From contig JAKORL010000050.1 in assembly GCA_029777855.1 (NCBI GenBank), positions 1-48,139 of the forward strand: a stretch of 48,139 nt of DNA, in the 5' to 3' direction. The notes under the pieces were generated by a model. That model was not told the origin of the DNA, did no database searches, and saw only the letters and a program-made list of their open reading frames with translations. Within the stretch, counting starts at the first letter, position 1, and each line of letters starts with the position of its first letter. Of the stretch, positions 17,511-25,101 are shown one piece after another. Origin of the DNA: Pseudomonadota bacterium. Its GTDB lineage: Bacteria; Pseudomonadota; Gammaproteobacteria; JAIEPX01. A program made the position numbers and the translations under genes.

Positions 17511-17873
17511 TTAGATTGAATCAAGATTCCTTTTAGTGCGAGCCTCAGTGACATTCCCGGTATTTAATGTTGTTTTAGGTTCGATCAAAATAATGTGCGC
17601 CTCTTCACTGGCCACAGGCATATGCTCAACGCCTTTAGGCACAATCACAAATTCACCTTCATTCACTTCAATGTCTTGGTCACGAAGCTTCATCAAGAGC
17701 GTTCCCTTCACTACAAGAAAAAGCTCATCTTCATTTTCGTGATGATGCCATGTAAATTCGCCCTTAAATTTAGCGACTTTAATATGTGAGTCATTTAATT
17801 CACCAACAATCTTTGGCGACCAATACTCCTCCACCAAAGTCATCTTCTGCGCAATATTTACTTTTTTGATCAT
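17511..17873 (-). CDS. Cupin-domain protein, metal-binding
   Basis: This 120-residue single-domain cupin has FTWHHHENEDELFLVVKGTL (His43, His45, Glu50) as motif 1 and EGEFVIVPKGVEHMPVAS (His84) as motif 2. The metal site is complete, so an iron, manganese or zinc enzyme is likely. The family covers isomerases, dioxygenases and sensors, so no reaction can be assigned. It is a single gene. An inverted repeat of 7-base arms (17951-17970) lies upstream and may be its operator. Confidence 0.85.
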   Translation of the reverse strand: MIKKVNIAQKMTLVEEYWSPKIVGELNDSHIKVAKFKGEFTWHHHENEDELFLVVKGTLLMKLRDQDIEVNEGEFVIVPKGVEHMPVASEEAHIILIEPKTTLNTGNVTEARTKRNLDSI

Positions 17874-17915
17874 AGAGATCTCCTATAAAATTTAGAATCC
17901 ACACTCATAACCGGA

Positions 17916-17970
17916 AATTGCTTCGGCAATTGGGCCATACCAAGCAAATATGATATATTACAGTATATCA
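17916..17970. promoter_or_regulatory. UUCG-type hairpin and a 7-base-arm inverted repeat upstream of the cupin gene
   Basis: AATTGC-TTCG-GCAATT (17916-17931) is a short stable tetraloop hairpin on the plus strand. TGATATA-N6-TATATCA (17951-17970) is a perfect 7-base inverted repeat, a typical dimer-binding operator shape. Both lie 40-100 bases upstream of the cupin start. I could not place a promoter with confidence. Confidence 0.35.
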
Positions 17971-18053
17971 AAATTCAGTTTTTTGCTATAACTTATTATA
18001 TCAAAAATGAGGCCACCATTAAGGAAATGGGTTTTAGAGAAACGACATAATTT

Positions 18054-20267
18054 TTATCGAATCACACTTAGAGGATTACCCGGGGAAGCTGCGTAATTCT
18101 GTTGGTATTCATAATCATGTATTTTATCTAAGCAATGTCGTTCCTGTTGTTCATTAGTGAAAAATAAAAATAAGGTAGGATTATCTTCATCCGCAGTAAC
18201 GACTTTACGAAAACGCGTCCCAAAGTTTTCTTCAGCATTCTTGGACTGATCATCACGAACGGCGCTGCGGTTCTGAATGGGGTCATCGACAGAGAATTTA
18301 TTCTCGCTTTTTTTAGCTGTTCTATTGTTATTCTTCATTGCCACATAAGCATCACGATCAACCTCAACTCGGCTGACTTCAGGCCTATTACAAAAATAAA
18401 TGGTCCAAATTATAATATGGCTAATAATAGGTAATAAAACCCCAATGACAGATGCAATCACTGCCCAATTAAAAAAGTATTCTTTGAGCTTATATTGTTC
18501 CAAAATAAATCGCTTAGCAAATTCATTTTGGCGCTGATTTTCTTCTTGTGGATTTTCTTTACCACCCATGCCATTTAGCGGCTGTCTTTGAGATTCGACT
18601 TGATGTATATAGTTGAGCACGGTACTAAGATCAGAATCGGCGAAATCATCGAAATTATAGAGGAATGAAGAAGTTTTTCCCTCTGGCGATTTGGCCGCTC
18701 TTAATTTAGCCAGTAGAACATGATTGTTTTCAAAGGATCTAATTTTTTCAATCATAGCATCTAATTCTGCAGCGCTGTATTTATTTTTCATTGCAGCATC
18801 TGTAGTCATTAGCAGCATAGTTTTAGCTAATTGAAACTGACTATTGTTTATTGCTGCCATGAGTGGTGTTTCGTTAGAGTGATCTCGCTCGTGAATCTTG
18901 GTATTTATTAAAGGATTTTTAAGACGCTCTATACTCGTAGTTTCATCTTGAAGGTGTTCTAAAGTAGGTGGTATATAACCAAATTCATTACGATCTTTTC
19001 CTTTTTCTACTAAGCGAAAAATGGATTCTTCTTCGCCACGATCGATGAGCATAGGCCGCGTAATATCGTTTTCGACTAATGCTCGCATGTGAGCAGTGAG
19101 TACGGTTTCTGTGAATTTACGGGTATTAATTGAAGTTTTAGTATAGTCTACGGGAACTTCACCATACAGAGATTGTTGCGTCATAATCGCCGACGTGGTT
19201 TCCACATGCGTAGGTCCGCATCCTTGGTTAGTCGGTTGAGCAATTAAAACCATGGATTCAAAATCAGAAATGCTGATATTGCACTCAGTAGCTACTGCCA
19301 GTAACTCGCCAGGACAACCTCTATCTTTTTGTGATATTCCCGATAACACAGGAAGTGAATCAATATGACGCATCAAATAAGATCCGGGCTTATTCAGATC
19401 TGGTATTAGCGCTAACATAAAATAATGTCCATTGCCATCGCGGGAATAAGGCCGCACTGAAATGTAGATTTCTTTGCCTTGTCCCTGCTCAAGAGCGCTC
19501 ACTAATGCACTTTTCAAAATTGCTCTACGATTCATTCGAATATTCTGTAGATCATTAGCAACCAAATCGCATAATTCAAAAAGTCCCAACCAGATTCTTT
19601 GACCCATAATGATGGGCTGATGTTGTTCTTCGCGAGGATAAGTATTTTTAATTGGATTTGATGGGTTCAGCCTTAATCTGATTAATTGTTGTACCATGTC
19701 TTGTGAATAGAGCGGATCACTGTTCATTTTTAAAGTCATTGTAAGAAAATCGTTGCCTGCAGTTGCATTATCAATCGCGGTAAGCTTAGCACCTATGTCT
19801 CGTTCCATCTTGGCTATTTGTTTCCGTTCATGTTGTTTTTCTGCGATTTGAGTTTTTATTTGTGATAATTTGGTAGCTAAAAGCTTCACACATTCGGCAT
19901 TAATTGCCTGCTCCAATTTCCTTTTAATTGTGTTTCTGCGTTGAGTTGGGTTGAGGGTTGAGTCTAACGTAGATTCAATTTTAGTATTAACAGTTTTTCG
20001 AACGCGCTCACACAGCTCGTCTATTTCTTTTTGTGCAGAAAGATATAACAGCTGTTCAGGCGAATTTGGCCTATCCAACTCTTTCACCATGTCAGCAATT
20101 TCGTTATCCGGGAGCAGCCCTGACTTGGAGTATACGATCTGCTTTATCAGCCCCATCATAGCCTCATCGATATCGTCATCGATAGCCACAAAAGGATCAA
20201 CCTCTACGCCGTTTTGACAACAGTCTACGAGATACTGCTTAGCTACTTTGAATTCATGTTTTAACAT
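18054..20267 (-). CDS. Large protein with a Ulp1-like clan CE cysteine-protease triad, ankyrin-like segment and one membrane helix; candidate effector
   Basis: I do not recognise this 737-residue protein as a named family. Residues about 75-165 are highly charged and helical. Residues 280-355 carry a clan CE (C48/Ulp1) signature: NGHYFMLAL with His281, MRHIDSLP with Asp303, and QPTNQGCGPTHV with Gln344 and Cys350. Gln and Cys are 6 apart, exactly as in yeast Ulp1 (Q574/C580), and Asp-Cys is 47 (49 in Ulp1). Residues about 460-485 (NETPLMAAINNSQFQLAKTM) look like one ankyrin repeat. Residues about 599-625 form a membrane helix, followed by a charged tail. Clan CE enzymes in intracellular bacteria remove ubiquitin, SUMO or acetyl marks from host proteins. 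Delivery through Dot/Icm is an inference. Confidence 0.75.
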   Translation of the reverse strand: MLKHEFKVAKQYLVDCCQNGVEVDPFVAIDDDIDEAMMGLIKQIVYSKSGLLPDNEIADMVKELDRPNSPEQLLYLSAQKEIDELCERVRKTVNTKIESTLDSTLNPTQRRNTIKRKLEQAINAECVKLLATKLSQIKTQIAEKQHERKQIAKMERDIGAKLTAIDNATAGNDFLTMTLKMNSDPLYSQDMVQQLIRLRLNPSNPIKNTYPREEQHQPIIMGQRIWLGLFELCDLVANDLQNIRMNRRAILKSALVSALEQGQGKEIYISVRPYSRDGNGHYFMLALIPDLNKPGSYLMRHIDSLPVLSGISQKDRGCPGELLAVATECNISISDFESMVLIAQPTNQGCGPTHVETTSAIMTQQSLYGEVPVDYTKTSINTRKFTETVLTAHMRALVENDITRPMLIDRGEEESIFRLVEKGKDRNEFGYIPPTLEHLQDETTSIERLKNPLINTKIHERDHSNETPLMAAINNSQFQLAKTMLLMTTDAAMKNKYSAAELDAMIEKIRSFENNHVLLAKLRAAKSPEGKTSSFLYNFDDFADSDLSTVLNYIHQVESQRQPLNGMGGKENPQEENQRQNEFAKRFILEQYKLKEYFFNWAVIASVIGVLLPIISHIIIWTIYFCNRPEVSRVEVDRDAYVAMKNNNRTAKKSENKFSVDDPIQNRSAVRDDQSKNAEENFGTRFRKVVTADEDNPTLFLFFTNEQQERHCLDKIHDYEYQQNYAASPGNPLSVIR

Positions 20268-20282
20268 ACGATCTGTTCCTAT

Positions 20283-20327
20283 CTAAGGCTTCAATACAAT
20301 CAAGGAATTCTATCAGAAAAGCCTTAG
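20283..20327. promoter_or_regulatory. 9-base inverted repeat upstream of the protease-like gene
   Basis: CTAAGGCTT (20283-20291) and AAGCCTTAG (20319-20327) are perfect reverse complements with 27 bases between. The pair lies 16 bases upstream of the minus-strand gene's ATG, where a regulator or an mRNA hairpin could act on expression. No regulator gene is adjacent. Confidence 0.35.
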
Positions 20328-20430
20328 GGTTTCATTAATGGTTGGGGTGATGATTTGAATCAAAAAGCTAGCAAACAGAGTTTTGCGCCTTTATAATGCC
20401 CCTTTTTTGTCATTGTGGAGGGGCTAGATC

Positions 20431-21708
20431 ATGATTAACGGCGTAGAAACTAAGCAAATTACTCACCAATCGCGTGCACTGATCCCTCTGATACTGATTA
20501 TCTTCATCGATTCCATGGGATACATGGTCTCAATCCCTACCTTCTTGCGTTTATTCACAGAACATTCTCACTCTCTGATGGGAGACTTTTCCCCCATGAT
20601 GGCCAACGTGTTATTCAGCGTGTGTATTGCTATGGGCTCGTTCGGCTATGTTTTAGGTGCGCCAATTATAGGCACGTGGTCAGATAGCTGGGGACGAAAA
20701 CGCACCTTGGTCTTTTCATTAGTCCTGTCCCTGATTGGCTTTATGCTACCTATTATTGGCGTGCTCACAGCCTCATTATCGTGGATATTAGTAGGCCGAT
20801 TTATTGCGGGCATCGCGTCCAGCAGCCAATCATTAGCTCAAACAGCAATCGCCGACATCAGCGAAGGCACTCAAAAAGCCTGGTATTTTGCTCTGGTTGC
20901 AATTGCCATGACCTTATCCTTACTAATAGGACCTCCATTAGGTGCTTATTTATCGGATCCTAACTACGTCAGTTGGTTTAATAACACCACGCCCTTTTTT
21001 GCAACATTAGTGTTGATTTTATTAACATTGCTAATGACATTAAAAATGTATAGCAACACGAACAATAGGCATGATGGGGAAAAATTATTAACTCTCTCCA
21101 ACTTTCACAATACGCTTAAAGAAGCGTTATCATCTGAAATTACGACCCGATTATTTTTGATTTTTTTCCTCTACGAACTAGGCTGGAGTTTTTATTATCA
21201 AGACATCTCATTATATCTTACACAAGAATTTCAATATTCCGTTAATTTAACCTCACAATTTTTGGCATACACAGGAATTTGGATGGGCCTCGGCTTAACA
21301 TTTGGATATAAATTTTTGACTCGATATATGTCTTTAGAATTGCTACTCTCCGGCACATTACTTTGCTGCGCACTTTCTTTTATTGCGTGCGCCTTAACAC
21401 AAAATGCTTTTTCACAATGGATTTTCGTTGTTCCAGGAGCTATTGGAGTTGGAATGGTTTACCCCACAATTATGACGTTGATTTCTGATAGCGTATCTAA
21501 AGCAAAACAAGGCTGCGTTTTAGGATTAGCAGCCGCAGCTTTTTCCGCCCCTTGGGGAATCAGCGCATTGCTGATGGGCCCATTAACAAATATTTCTCAA
21601 TCATTACCGCTGGCATTAGCTGCAATCAGTTTAGTTTCAGCCACTTATTTAAGCTATCGAAAAAAACGATTTGCGCAACAAACGTTATCTGTTGAAGAAA
21701 GAGGCTAG
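20431..21708 (+). CDS. MFS transporter, DHA1 drug:H+ antiporter type
   Basis: This 425-residue protein has 12 hydrophobic helices. The conserved motif A lies between helices 2 and 3 (GTWSDSWGRKRTL), and motif C-like glycine-rich stretches appear in helix 5 (LLIGPPLGAYLSD). The nearest pattern is the TetA/bicyclomycin-type drug efflux family, but substrates cannot be read from sequence. A strong ribosome site (GGAGGGG) lies before the ATG. It is a single gene between a divergent effector candidate and a toxin-antitoxin pair. Confidence 0.9.
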   Translation: MINGVETKQITHQSRALIPLILIIFIDSMGYMVSIPTFLRLFTEHSHSLMGDFSPMMANVLFSVCIAMGSFGYVLGAPIIGTWSDSWGRKRTLVFSLVLSLIGFMLPIIGVLTASLSWILVGRFIAGIASSSQSLAQTAIADISEGTQKAWYFALVAIAMTLSLLIGPPLGAYLSDPNYVSWFNNTTPFFATLVLILLTLLMTLKMYSNTNNRHDGEKLLTLSNFHNTLKEALSSEITTRLFLIFFLYELGWSFYYQDISLYLTQEFQYSVNLTSQFLAYTGIWMGLGLTFGYKFLTRYMSLELLLSGTLLCCALSFIACALTQNAFSQWIFVVPGAIGVGMVYPTIMTLISDSVSKAKQGCVLGLAAAAFSAPWGISALLMGPLTNISQSLPLALAAISLVSATYLSYRKKRFAQQTLSVEERG

Positions 21709-21788
21709 GTTTAAATTACCAAACGATACGAATTTTTGGATACTGATATATACCGATAAGGCCTGAGACTGTTAGTTAATCGCTTGTA

Positions 21789-21824
21789 TTTACAAAAAAT
21801 GTAAAATATACTATAATTGTATAT
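21789..21824 (+). promoter_or_regulatory. vapBC promoter with two overlapping inverted repeats (operator)
   Basis: TTTACA at 21789-21794 and TATAAT at 21812-21817 are 17 bases apart, a near-perfect sigma-70 promoter. TTTACA/TGTAAA (21789-21794, 21800-21805) covers the -35 and spacer. ATATAC/GTATAT (21806-21811, 21819-21824) frames the -10. Ribbon-helix-helix antitoxins bind such repeats to repress their own operon, so this is the probable VapB-VapC operator. Confidence 0.75.
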
Positions 21825-21847
21825 ACATAAATATTGAGAGGTTTTCA

Positions 21848-22099
21848 ATGAAACAAGCCATCAATTTTAGATTGAGCAAACATTCCATTACGGTATTGTC
21901 ATTGCTTGCAGAGTCTTTAGAATTGTCAAAAACAGCAGTCATGGAGAAAGCTTTGCAACAATATTTTGAAAGAGAAAGTGCAGTACGGCATTCGCCATTA
22001 ATGGAGTTTGCGGGCATTCTCAGTGATAACGATGCCAATGATATGCTTGAGACCATATATCACAACAGAATAAACTCTGATAGAAAAGTCGACCTATGA
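21848..22099 (+). CDS. VapB-type ribbon-helix-helix antitoxin
   Basis: This 83-residue protein begins MKQAINFRLSKHSITVLSLL, a short beta strand followed by helices (LAESLELSKTAVMEKALQQY), as in a ribbon-helix-helix DNA-binding domain. The acidic, flexible C-terminus (FAGILSDNDANDML) is where antitoxins clasp their toxin. GAGAGG lies 6 bases upstream of the ATG. The stop overlaps the toxin start by 4 bases, the usual antitoxin-first order of type II systems. Confidence 0.85.
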   Translation: MKQAINFRLSKHSITVLSLLAESLELSKTAVMEKALQQYFERESAVRHSPLMEFAGILSDNDANDMLETIYHNRINSDRKVDL

Positions 22100-22494
22100 A
22101 TTACATTTTAGATACAGACACCATAATATATTTTCTCAACGGTGATCCTCACGTTGTAAAAAAAGTGTTGCACCTTGACAGCAAATCCATACACACAACG
22201 ATTATCAATCATTCTGAGTTATTATTCGGCGCTCACAATTCGGCACATATTGAAAAAAATTTGAAAAAAATATCTCCATTTTTAAATGCCGTTTCTATTT
22301 TACCCTACGACCAAGATGCTTCTCAAAAGTTTGGACAATTAAAAGCGAGTTTAAAAGCAAAAGGGAAATTAATTGCTGACATGGATCTAATGATAGCCAG
22401 CATTTGTCTTGCTCAAAACATTACGCTCGTCACCAATAATTCCAGACATTTTGAACGAATTCCGCACCTCAAAATTACGAATTGGATAGCTTAA
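22096..22494 (+). CDS. vapC: VapC-type PIN-domain ribonuclease toxin
   Basis: This 132-residue PIN domain has MNYILDTDTIIYFLNGDP (Asp6), TIINHSELLFGA (Glu41), LIADMDLMIASICLAQ (Asp95/Asp97) and LVTNNSRHFERIPHL (Asn at the usual fourth site). These acidic residues form the Mg-dependent RNase site of VapC toxins, which cut tRNA or rRNA. The whole domain is intact, so it is probably active. It overlaps the antitoxin by 4 bases. Confidence 0.93.
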   Translation: MNYILDTDTIIYFLNGDPHVVKKVLHLDSKSIHTTIINHSELLFGAHNSAHIEKNLKKISPFLNAVSILPYDQDASQKFGQLKASLKAKGKLIADMDLMIASICLAQNITLVTNNSRHFERIPHLKITNWIA

Positions 22495-22671
22495 TCCCCA
22501 GTTGGTGATATATTTTTTACGATCAGAGGATGGTAATTTCAGCGGTACGATTTTCTCGTACAGCTGGGTAAATCTTTCGTTCTTAGAAAGTGTTATCTTC
22601 AAATCTGAGCAATAATGTCTTGGGTTTCTACTTCCAGACAAAACATCACTACATTTAGTTGACCCATTCCT

Positions 22672-23508
22672 TTATTTTTTGAACGTGACCCTATTTTGAC
22701 CTGACTGTTTAGCATCAATAACTTTCGCTGATTTTGAAACATCCTGCTTCCCGAAAAATCTCGGGGTAGTTTTCTCAAATGCATGACAGAAATTATTATC
22801 ATTAATTCCTTGATTCAGCACAATTGCCCCAGTTAGTACTGACAACGCAGCAGGAATAGCCACTGGATAGGCTGTTAGCACAACTGGATTGATTGTAGCC
22901 AGAAATGCAAGAGTTCCTAACACCAAAAGGCCTAAGACAATACAAAAAATTCCAATCTGAGTATTTACATCTTTGATATTTAATATTGTAACTTCATGGT
23001 TTTTAATGGGGACGTTTGGGTTTTTGATTATTTTATCAATTATCTCGTATGCCTTTATGGCCTCTTTAGTGGCCTGTATTTTTTGTTGATCAGTAAAATA
23101 CCAAATGGAATTAGGGTAGTCTTTGATATAATTGTTCATGTTAGTGAGCTGTTCGACCCAAACATTCAAGGTATCAGCAGGAATAGAACCAGGTTGTTCT
23201 CTGAGGAAATCACGACGTTTTATAATCTGAGCCTGTAGATTATTATGTTTCCTGTTTAGCTTTGACTCTAAGCTACTTAATGTGAAGGAATCAATAGTGC
23301 TGTCTATTTTTTCTCCAGCTTTATCTAACACCCCTCCTATTTTTTCTCCACCCTTATCTACCGCCTCTTCTATCTTTTCTCCGATGCTTTCCAGGGCATC
23401 TGCGGCTTTTTGTGCGAATGATTTCTTTCCAAATACAGCGTCTCCGACAGATTCTAGCCCTTTATCTGCTTGTTTTCCTAATTTCGCGAAACTTAACTTA
23501 CCTTTCAT
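22672..23508 (-). CDS. Membrane protein with 11-residue amphipathic repeats, unrecognised
   Basis: I do not recognise this 278-residue protein. Residues 30-75 form a Lys/Glu-rich helix with three consecutive 11-residue repeats: GEKIEEAVDKG, GEKIGGVLDKA, GEKIDSTIDSF (residues 43-75, bases 23284-23382). Such 11-residue periods, as in apolipoproteins and synucleins, make helices that lie on membranes. Residues about 80-165 are helical, and 184-206 with 210-232 form a hydrophobic hairpin. A short polar tail ends in VTFKK. GAGG precedes the ATG by a good distance. The next gene downstream on this strand is the antitoxin pair in the opposite direction. A host-membrane role is possible but unproven. 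Confidence 0.75.
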   Translation of the reverse strand: MKGKLSFAKLGKQADKGLESVGDAVFGKKSFAQKAADALESIGEKIEEAVDKGGEKIGGVLDKAGEKIDSTIDSFTLSSLESKLNRKHNNLQAQIIKRRDFLREQPGSIPADTLNVWVEQLTNMNNYIKDYPNSIWYFTDQQKIQATKEAIKAYEIIDKIIKNPNVPIKNHEVTILNIKDVNTQIGIFCIVLGLLVLGTLAFLATINPVVLTAYPVAIPAALSVLTGAIVLNQGINDNNFCHAFEKTTPRFFGKQDVSKSAKVIDAKQSGQNRVTFKK

Positions 23509-23609
23509 GTGTCAACCTCTTAATCAGCGTTACCTATTAAAATCAATAATCTGTCACTATTCTCACCTGATCCATCTCAAATCACGAGTAATCATAAACA
23601 ATTTGGGTT

Positions 23610-23639
23610 ATGGCATTAGCTGTTTGCAGCTAATGCCAT
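23610..23639. terminator. Perfect 13-base stem hairpin after the PARG gene
   Basis: ATGGCATTAGCTG (23610-23622) and CAGCTAATGCCAT (23627-23639) pair perfectly around a 4-base loop. The hairpin lies 12 bases past the minus-strand PARG stop. There is no T-run on the minus strand, so it may protect the mRNA end or work with Rho. The rest of 23509-23651 shows nothing else. Confidence 0.5.
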
Positions 23640-23651
23640 TAATTAAATAAA

Positions 23652-24974
23652 TTATTTATTAAGCCCGAGTTCTTCTACATGAGTTTCAATGTGAAGCTCA
23701 TCAGGACTTAAACCCTTTCCTGCAAAAACCCGTTGGAAATTGGTGAAATTATCGTTATTGGTTTGTGAAGGATTAGGAATAATCGCAAATTGAACATAAT
23801 CAAAAGCATTATGAAATTCTTGCTCTTGAAGAACGTCCAAGTAAAATTGTGCGACTCGATTAGAATCATTACCAAATGCACCACAACCGAATGCACTTAG
23901 AACAAGAGCGCGATCATGATTAGCTTTAGCAGCACGCAATTGACCGCGAATTTTACGCTTCATGCCAAGTTCATACTCAGGAGTATCTGAATTGTTGGTA
24001 TTTCTCTCGCTCTTCAAATTATAGGCCGCTGAACTCACCACATTGATTTGGAAACGATCATCTGGCTTATCAATCTTATATCCATCAGCTAAACCTCTAC
24101 GAAATACAGTAACGCCTTCTGAATATAAAACGCTAAACTCTTCAAATCCATCTTTAGCATCATAGTTCTGCTTTGAAGGAAGTGATTTTAATAAATCGGT
24201 TCTACGACAAAGGTCTTCTTCTTGCGCTCCCGCACCGTGACCATAACCACCGCCTACATTATACTGATTTGCCATATTCAATACGCAAACTTGTAACCCT
24301 TTCTTAACGAGGGCTCGAGCCGCTTCTAAACAATCTGTTTCAACAACTTCGATTACACATTCAAGCTCACCTTTATTCTTTGCTTTCAAATTATCAATTC
24401 GGATAGCTTTAGCTCGTTTGGGCTCGAATTTTTCATTTGGGTCAGCTAAACAAACCAAGGTATGGGCTTGCACTAATTTTCGAACATGATGACAAAACAA
24501 AGCTTCTTCATGCAACATCATGAAATGCAGCGGATCCCACTGAAAGTCTCTTAACGCGTTACGTATGTCTACAATATTACCTAGGTGAATATGAATCTTT
24601 CTTAATTTATCAATTAAATCAGCTGTTCTTACGGCTGCTTTTTTCTCTTCACCTTGCAAATATATATGCGCTAACAAACGCAATCGAAAATGTGATTCCA
24701 TCGTAATAACAGTAAAATTACCCTTTATTTGAGGCTCACCCCTAATATAGTCTCCTTCCATAAAGAAAGGAACAGAGTGAAATAGATCCAATAGTTTGTC
24801 ATAATCTGCACTTGCAATAGAAAACTCAATTTGACCACGATATTGTTTTATCATTATTTTACCGTCGATGTCCAATTGCCTTTCAAGTCTCTTGCCTAAA
24901 TCAACGGATTTGATGTTTGGTCGAACGGGGGATGACACAACACCTTTATCTGATTCTTCTAATGGTCCTTTCAT
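23652..24974 (-). CDS. Bacterial-type poly(ADP-ribose) glycohydrolase-like protein (TIGR02452/DUF2263 family); candidate effector
   Basis: This 440-residue protein carries the PARG signature at residues 241-253: GGGYGHGAGAQEE, which fits GGG-x7-QEE (the family rule is x6 to x8). The catalytic Glu would be Glu253. NMANQYNVGG precedes it, and LSAFGCGAFGND (359-370) is the second macrodomain loop. PARG removes poly(ADP-ribose) chains. The macrodomain covers about residues 185-405; the first 170 residues are helical and unlike usual bacterial PARG, which is shorter. The C-terminus (PDELHIETHVEELGLNK) is Glu-rich with a Leu at -3, a pattern seen in Dot/Icm substrates. A phage-defence or NAD-linked role in the cell itself remains the alternative. 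Confidence 0.85.
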   Translation of the reverse strand: MKGPLEESDKGVVSSPVRPNIKSVDLGKRLERQLDIDGKIMIKQYRGQIEFSIASADYDKLLDLFHSVPFFMEGDYIRGEPQIKGNFTVITMESHFRLRLLAHIYLQGEEKKAAVRTADLIDKLRKIHIHLGNIVDIRNALRDFQWDPLHFMMLHEEALFCHHVRKLVQAHTLVCLADPNEKFEPKRAKAIRIDNLKAKNKGELECVIEVVETDCLEAARALVKKGLQVCVLNMANQYNVGGGYGHGAGAQEEDLCRRTDLLKSLPSKQNYDAKDGFEEFSVLYSEGVTVFRRGLADGYKIDKPDDRFQINVVSSAAYNLKSERNTNNSDTPEYELGMKRKIRGQLRAAKANHDRALVLSAFGCGAFGNDSNRVAQFYLDVLQEQEFHNAFDYVQFAIIPNPSQTNNDNFTNFQRVFAGKGLSPDELHIETHVEELGLNK

Positions 24975-25006
24975 ATTTTTTCTCCAAGTTGTTAGTTAAA
25001 AGCGAC

Positions 25007-25035
25007 ATTCTACCCTTTTTTTACCGAAAAATCAA
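25007..25035 (-). promoter_or_regulatory. Promoter of the PARG-like gene
   Basis: Reading the minus strand, TTGATT (25030-25035) and TAGAAT (25007-25012) are separated by 17 bases, a good sigma-70 promoter 33 bases before the start codon. The start has a TTGGAGAAAAAAT ribosome region. The opposite strand of this 127-base gap must serve ettA. Confidence 0.6.
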
Positions 25036-25101
25036 CAAAAATAGCTTTTTACAGACTGCTTGTGTTACACTTTTCCCTTCTAAATTTGATGAGAGAAAAC
25101 G

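Noticed and set aside
22387..22641. 84-residue minus-strand frame over the vapC end and the following gap
   Set aside because: Most of it is antisense to vapC. The part outside (22495-22641) is short and shows no family.
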